A stretch of 44,223 bases of DNA, taken from CAUZSN01 sp963582345. GTDB taxonomy: Bacteria; Planctomycetota; Planctomycetia; Planctomycetales; Planctomycetaceae. Below the pieces are notes generated by a model. That model was not told where the DNA came from. It ran no database searches and saw only the letters and a list, made by a program, of their open reading frames with translations. The stretch lies in assembly GCA_963582345.1 (NCBI GenBank), contig CAUZSN010000009.1, forward strand, positions 1-44,223, written 5' to 3'. Shown here one piece after another: positions 41,774 to 44,223 of this stretch. The position numbers and the translations under genes are program-made. The stretch's first letter is position 1. Each line of letters begins with the position of its first letter.

Positions 41774-43535
41774 TTTCAATCGAATGCGTGGTCTACCTTT
41801 AATCGTCGCCTTGATGTGTGGCGAAGTCTTTTTGCTTTTGCACGGATTTTCCGAAGGCGCTGATGATGGATTGAACACGGTACGCCCTCAGCCGACAAAG
41901 GGAGATCCAGCAGACATCAACAAGCGAAGTGGCACGGGACGCACATTTGTTGGTGTCAACGATAGCTGCAGAATCTGCCATCTCAAACCAACACAAAACG
42001 ACGCTATCCCCGGACTTGGCGGAACGGTTGACGATAGCTGGGTGCTGTTGAATGAAGTTGAGATATGGGGGCGATACGACAAGCACTATCAGGCCTTCGC
42101 TGTCTTACTCAATGACCAATCACAACGTATGGCCAAAATTTTGAAAATCGTTGACGAGAACAAAAAGTCGCAGATTCATCGGGACCAACGATGCCTTGCC
42201 TGTCACTCGGCAATGCCCCTCGCCCAAATGGAAGCTGTGAACGGCTTAGTCCCCGTAAAACTAACAACGGACCCTCGACTCGATTTAGGCGTTAGTTGCG
42301 AAGGATGTCACGCTCCCGCCGGGGACGGGATAAACGGATTGCCCGGATGGGAGGACATTCATAGATCCAAAACAAAGTGGCGTTTCATGTCTGCTGATCA
42401 AAAGCAGAGAAAGTATGGCTTCTACGATGTTCGTTCGACTGTTTCCAAGATCCGCATGTGCCTGTCATGTCATCTCGGGAACGCGAAGGAAGGTAAAGTT
42501 GTCACCCACGAAATGTATGCTGCCGGTCATCCTCCACTTCCTGGATTCGAAATCGAGACATTTATCGACCAAGAACCGAGACATTGGCGACCGTTTGGTG
42601 AAAAGTCCAAAGCGATTCGAAATGAGTTTCTAAAGGAAACAAATAGAAAATTTAGCCCTCAGAACCTGCATAGGACAAAGTCGCTGATTATCGGAGCATT
42701 GCTCAATCTCAGTGAATCACTGAAACTGGTCGCCGATCTTTGTGCTAACGAGGCGTCTCCAGTAGTCAAGATCGATTGGCCAGAACTGGCACAATTCGCG
42801 TGTTTTGCCTGCCACCATGAACTACAAAGTCCGGCGTGGAGACAACGGCGTAAACTGAATGGTTTTCCGGGTCGCCCGATGCTTCATGAATGGCCGACGG
42901 CATTGGTCCAACTCGCTCTTCTTATCGCGGACGTCCCTGAAACGGAACTGGATCGGCAAATGCGCGAAGTTCGAGATGCGACCAACCAACGCCCATTCGG
43001 AAATCCGCACATGTTGCAGACGAGTACGCGAAAGGTGGCGAAATGGGCGGACGATTTGGCAGAGAAGCTTGAGCAAAGAAATCTGACTCATGCACACGGT
43101 GTAATGATAGAAAATGAGATCTGTAAATTAGCAATGACAAAAACTCTGGACTACGATTCTGCACGACAATTAGTCTGGGCTTTTCAAATTGTCTATAGCG
43201 AACGTAAATCGAAAGGCAGTAAGAAGCAGTCCGGCAGACAGCCCGGTTGGTACGACATCAAGAAGCCAGGAGAATTTGTGGGGTGGTATGAGAACAGAAA
43301 GGGACTTGATGCAATTGAACGTAAGCTCGCATCGCTTGAATCGATGTTTCTCTTAGACTTACGGAAAGGACGAACGACAAGCCAAGAGTTAAGAGGCGAA
43401 GATCGTCCAGTTCTCGAAGTTGACTTGAAACTGTCACTGCCGATGACGGCGAGCTATGAACCGTCCGCATTCAAGACACAATTCAAGCAGATTGCTGACC
43501 TACTACAACGTAACCAACCTGGATTATTCAAGTAG
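41760..43535 (+). CDS. five-haem c-type cytochrome, copy 2
   Basis: A 591-aa periplasmic cytochrome with a signal peptide (GLPLIVALMCGEVFLLLHG) and five CxxCH motifs: CRICH, CLACH, CEGCH, CLSCH and CFACHH. It is a diverged tandem paralogue of copy 1: the same haem order, AAGHPPLPGFE against AAGHPRLFFEL, and FACFACHHELQSPAWRQ against HGCFACHHDLTANSWRQ. The first haem motif is a regular CX2CH here. The C-terminal ~230 residues carry no haem and are charged and helical (KWADDLAEKLEQ, AIERKLASLESMF). Its ATG at 41760 overlaps the end of copy 1. It is the last gene of the operon, followed by a perfect hairpin. Confidence 0.9.
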   Translation: MPSNSFNRMRGLPLIVALMCGEVFLLLHGFSEGADDGLNTVRPQPTKGDPADINKRSGTGRTFVGVNDSCRICHLKPTQNDAIPGLGGTVDDSWVLLNEVEIWGRYDKHYQAFAVLLNDQSQRMAKILKIVDENKKSQIHRDQRCLACHSAMPLAQMEAVNGLVPVKLTTDPRLDLGVSCEGCHAPAGDGINGLPGWEDIHRSKTKWRFMSADQKQRKYGFYDVRSTVSKIRMCLSCHLGNAKEGKVVTHEMYAAGHPPLPGFEIETFIDQEPRHWRPFGEKSKAIRNEFLKETNRKFSPQNLHRTKSLIIGALLNLSESLKLVADLCANEASPVVKIDWPELAQFACFACHHELQSPAWRQRRKLNGFPGRPMLHEWPTALVQLALLIADVPETELDRQMREVRDATNQRPFGNPHMLQTSTRKVAKWADDLAEKLEQRNLTHAHGVMIENEICKLAMTKTLDYDSARQLVWAFQIVYSERKSKGSKKQSGRQPGWYDIKKPGEFVGWYENRKGLDAIERKLASLESMFLLDLRKGRTTSQELRGEDRPVLEVDLKLSLPMTASYEPSAFKTQFKQIADLLQRNQPGLFK

Positions 43536-43552
43536 GCCGGATCGAGGCCGCA

Positions 43553-43597
43553 CGGCATGATGCCGGAGCAGCACAAATGCGTCGAGCAGAGCTCGAC
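43553..43597. terminator. two hairpins downstream of the cytochrome operon
   Basis: CGGCA-TGA-TGCCG (43553-43565) and the stronger GTCGAGC-AGA-GCTCGAC (43581-43597) follow the last cytochrome stop at 43535. Both have 3-nt loops like several stems of the 40-kb hairpin cluster. No T-run follows, so they may protect the 3' end of the message or be members of the same repeat class rather than intrinsic terminators. Confidence 0.4.
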
Positions 43598-43766
43598 ACG
43601 CTGTTCACCGTTTACACTTTAGACGACTGTGTCAATGTGCTGACCGTATTTCTTGCAGTTCCCTGCCGCGTTGTTTCACCAATCGGAAAATGACAGCTAA
43701 GTACGGAACTTTGCCTCGGACGTGTATGAGACCCTTCAACTTGCATCAAGGACGATCGGATGCAGA

Positions 43767-44223
43767 CTATCCACCGAGATGGTTTTTGAGGAATTTCTCA
43801 ACATCTTGCCAGTAATTTTGTCGAACTTTGAAGAATAAGCGATGCCCATCTCGTTGGTAAGGTGGATACACGATTAACCGACTCTCTTTTCCAGTCTCTT
43901 TTAGAGTGGCGTTGATCTGTCGACTGATGCGTACATGGTCTGCCTGCTTTGTGTCGTTCCTCGCCACAAGAATCAAGGTTGGGGCTGTAACGTTACGGGC
44001 GTCTGCAAGGAATCGGCGCAGAGCACCTCTGCCGTGTGCTGGAGCCATCAGCACAACTGCTTTCAGATCACTCCGCCTTGTCGATGACATAAAAGCCAGC
44101 AATCCTCCCCGAGAGAACCCGATAATCGCTAAACGCTTGGCGTTCACGTTCTTCACATAGTCGATCGCGGTGATTACATCTTGGACATTTCCTGCCAGGA
44201 AGGGATCCTGCCTCCTGATCGGA
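43767..44223 (-). CDS. alpha/beta hydrolase (dienelactone-hydrolase-like), partial
   Basis: The C-terminal part of an alpha/beta hydrolase; the frame stays open to the window end, so the N terminus lies outside. Seen: DVITAIDYVKNVNAKRLAI leading to the nucleophile elbow GFSRGG (Ser as nucleophile), then LILVARNDTKQADHV with the acid residue Asp in the usual place, and GHRLFF with the catalytic His near the end. The triad is complete. The family includes dienelactone hydrolases, acetyl xylan esterase-like enzymes and peptidase-like hydrolases; the substrate is unknown. The C-terminal Gly-Gly ends the protein normally at 43767. It is convergent with the cytochrome operon. Confidence 0.85.
   Translation of the reverse strand, partial: PIRRQDPFLAGNVQDVITAIDYVKNVNAKRLAIIGFSRGGLLAFMSSTRRSDLKAVVLMAPAHGRGALRRFLADARNVTAPTLILVARNDTKQADHVRISRQINATLKETGKESRLIVYPPYQRDGHRLFFKVRQNYWQDVEKFLKNHLGG

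Overview
The window looks like chromosomal DNA of a planctomycete, probably Pirellulales-like. This rests on protein style rather than on any marker RNA: a Tad locus rich in TadE/TadG-like proteins, a CpaF ATPase fused to an FHA domain, a membrane-anchored excisionase-type HTH protein with an acidic repeat tail, large multiheme cytochromes of the type with CX4CH and C-x-x-CHG motifs, few Shine-Dalgarno sequences, and moderate GC. No rRNA, tRNA, CRISPR array, transposase or phage gene was recognised.

Layout. 0.2-3.8 kb: hemB and an isochorismatase-family hydrolase (minus strand), divergent from a four-domain S1 RNA-binding protein; a 14-bp LacI-type palindrome lies between them. 3.9-15.8 kb: a minus-strand Tad/Flp pilus locus running from two Flp-like pilins through prepilin peptidase, TadE/TadG-like proteins, an unknown membrane protein, CpaB, FHA-CpaF, TadB and TadC to a second FHA protein. 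No secretin (CpaC/RcpA) or TadZ/CpaE is present here. 16-17 kb: a membrane-protein gene that appears frameshifted. 17-24.6 kb: an atypical SDR protein, a small unknown gene, an aroA-rsmB operon, the HTH/acidic-repeat membrane protein and an OmpA-family lipoprotein. 24.7-29 kb (minus strand): a small acidic protein with a fresh 21-bp duplication, an HD phosphohydrolase, a DUF2752 protein and glycerol kinase. 29.3-34.3 kb (minus strand): mreB-mreC-mreD-mrdA, the cell elongation cluster. 34.6-43.5 kb (plus strand): an electron-transfer operon. 43.8 kb to the end: a partial alpha/beta hydrolase.

The most unusual part is the 34.6-43.5 kb operon. It encodes (1) a protein with two CRP-type cyclic-nucleotide-binding domains, each split by an insertion, fused to a four-cluster [4Fe-4S] ferredoxin module of the NrfC/DmsB type; (2) a membrane protein with two H-x13-H pairs, one near each end, that look like ligands of two b hemes, separated by a long Lys/Ala/Pro-rich repeat insert; (3) a membrane-anchored decaheme c cytochrome; and (4, 5) two tandem, diverged, five-heme cytochromes. 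No molybdopterin or other catalytic subunit is encoded here. My inference is a nucleotide-sensing redox conduit between the quinone pool or cytoplasmic carriers and periplasmic cytochromes. A cluster of seven short perfect or near-perfect hairpins sits inside the operon between cytochromes 1 and 2.

Secondary points of interest are a G9 tract in the catalytic region of the prepilin peptidase (possible phase variation), FHA domains at two positions of the Tad locus (possible Ser/Thr-kinase control), a frameshifted membrane gene, and several operator-like palindromes.
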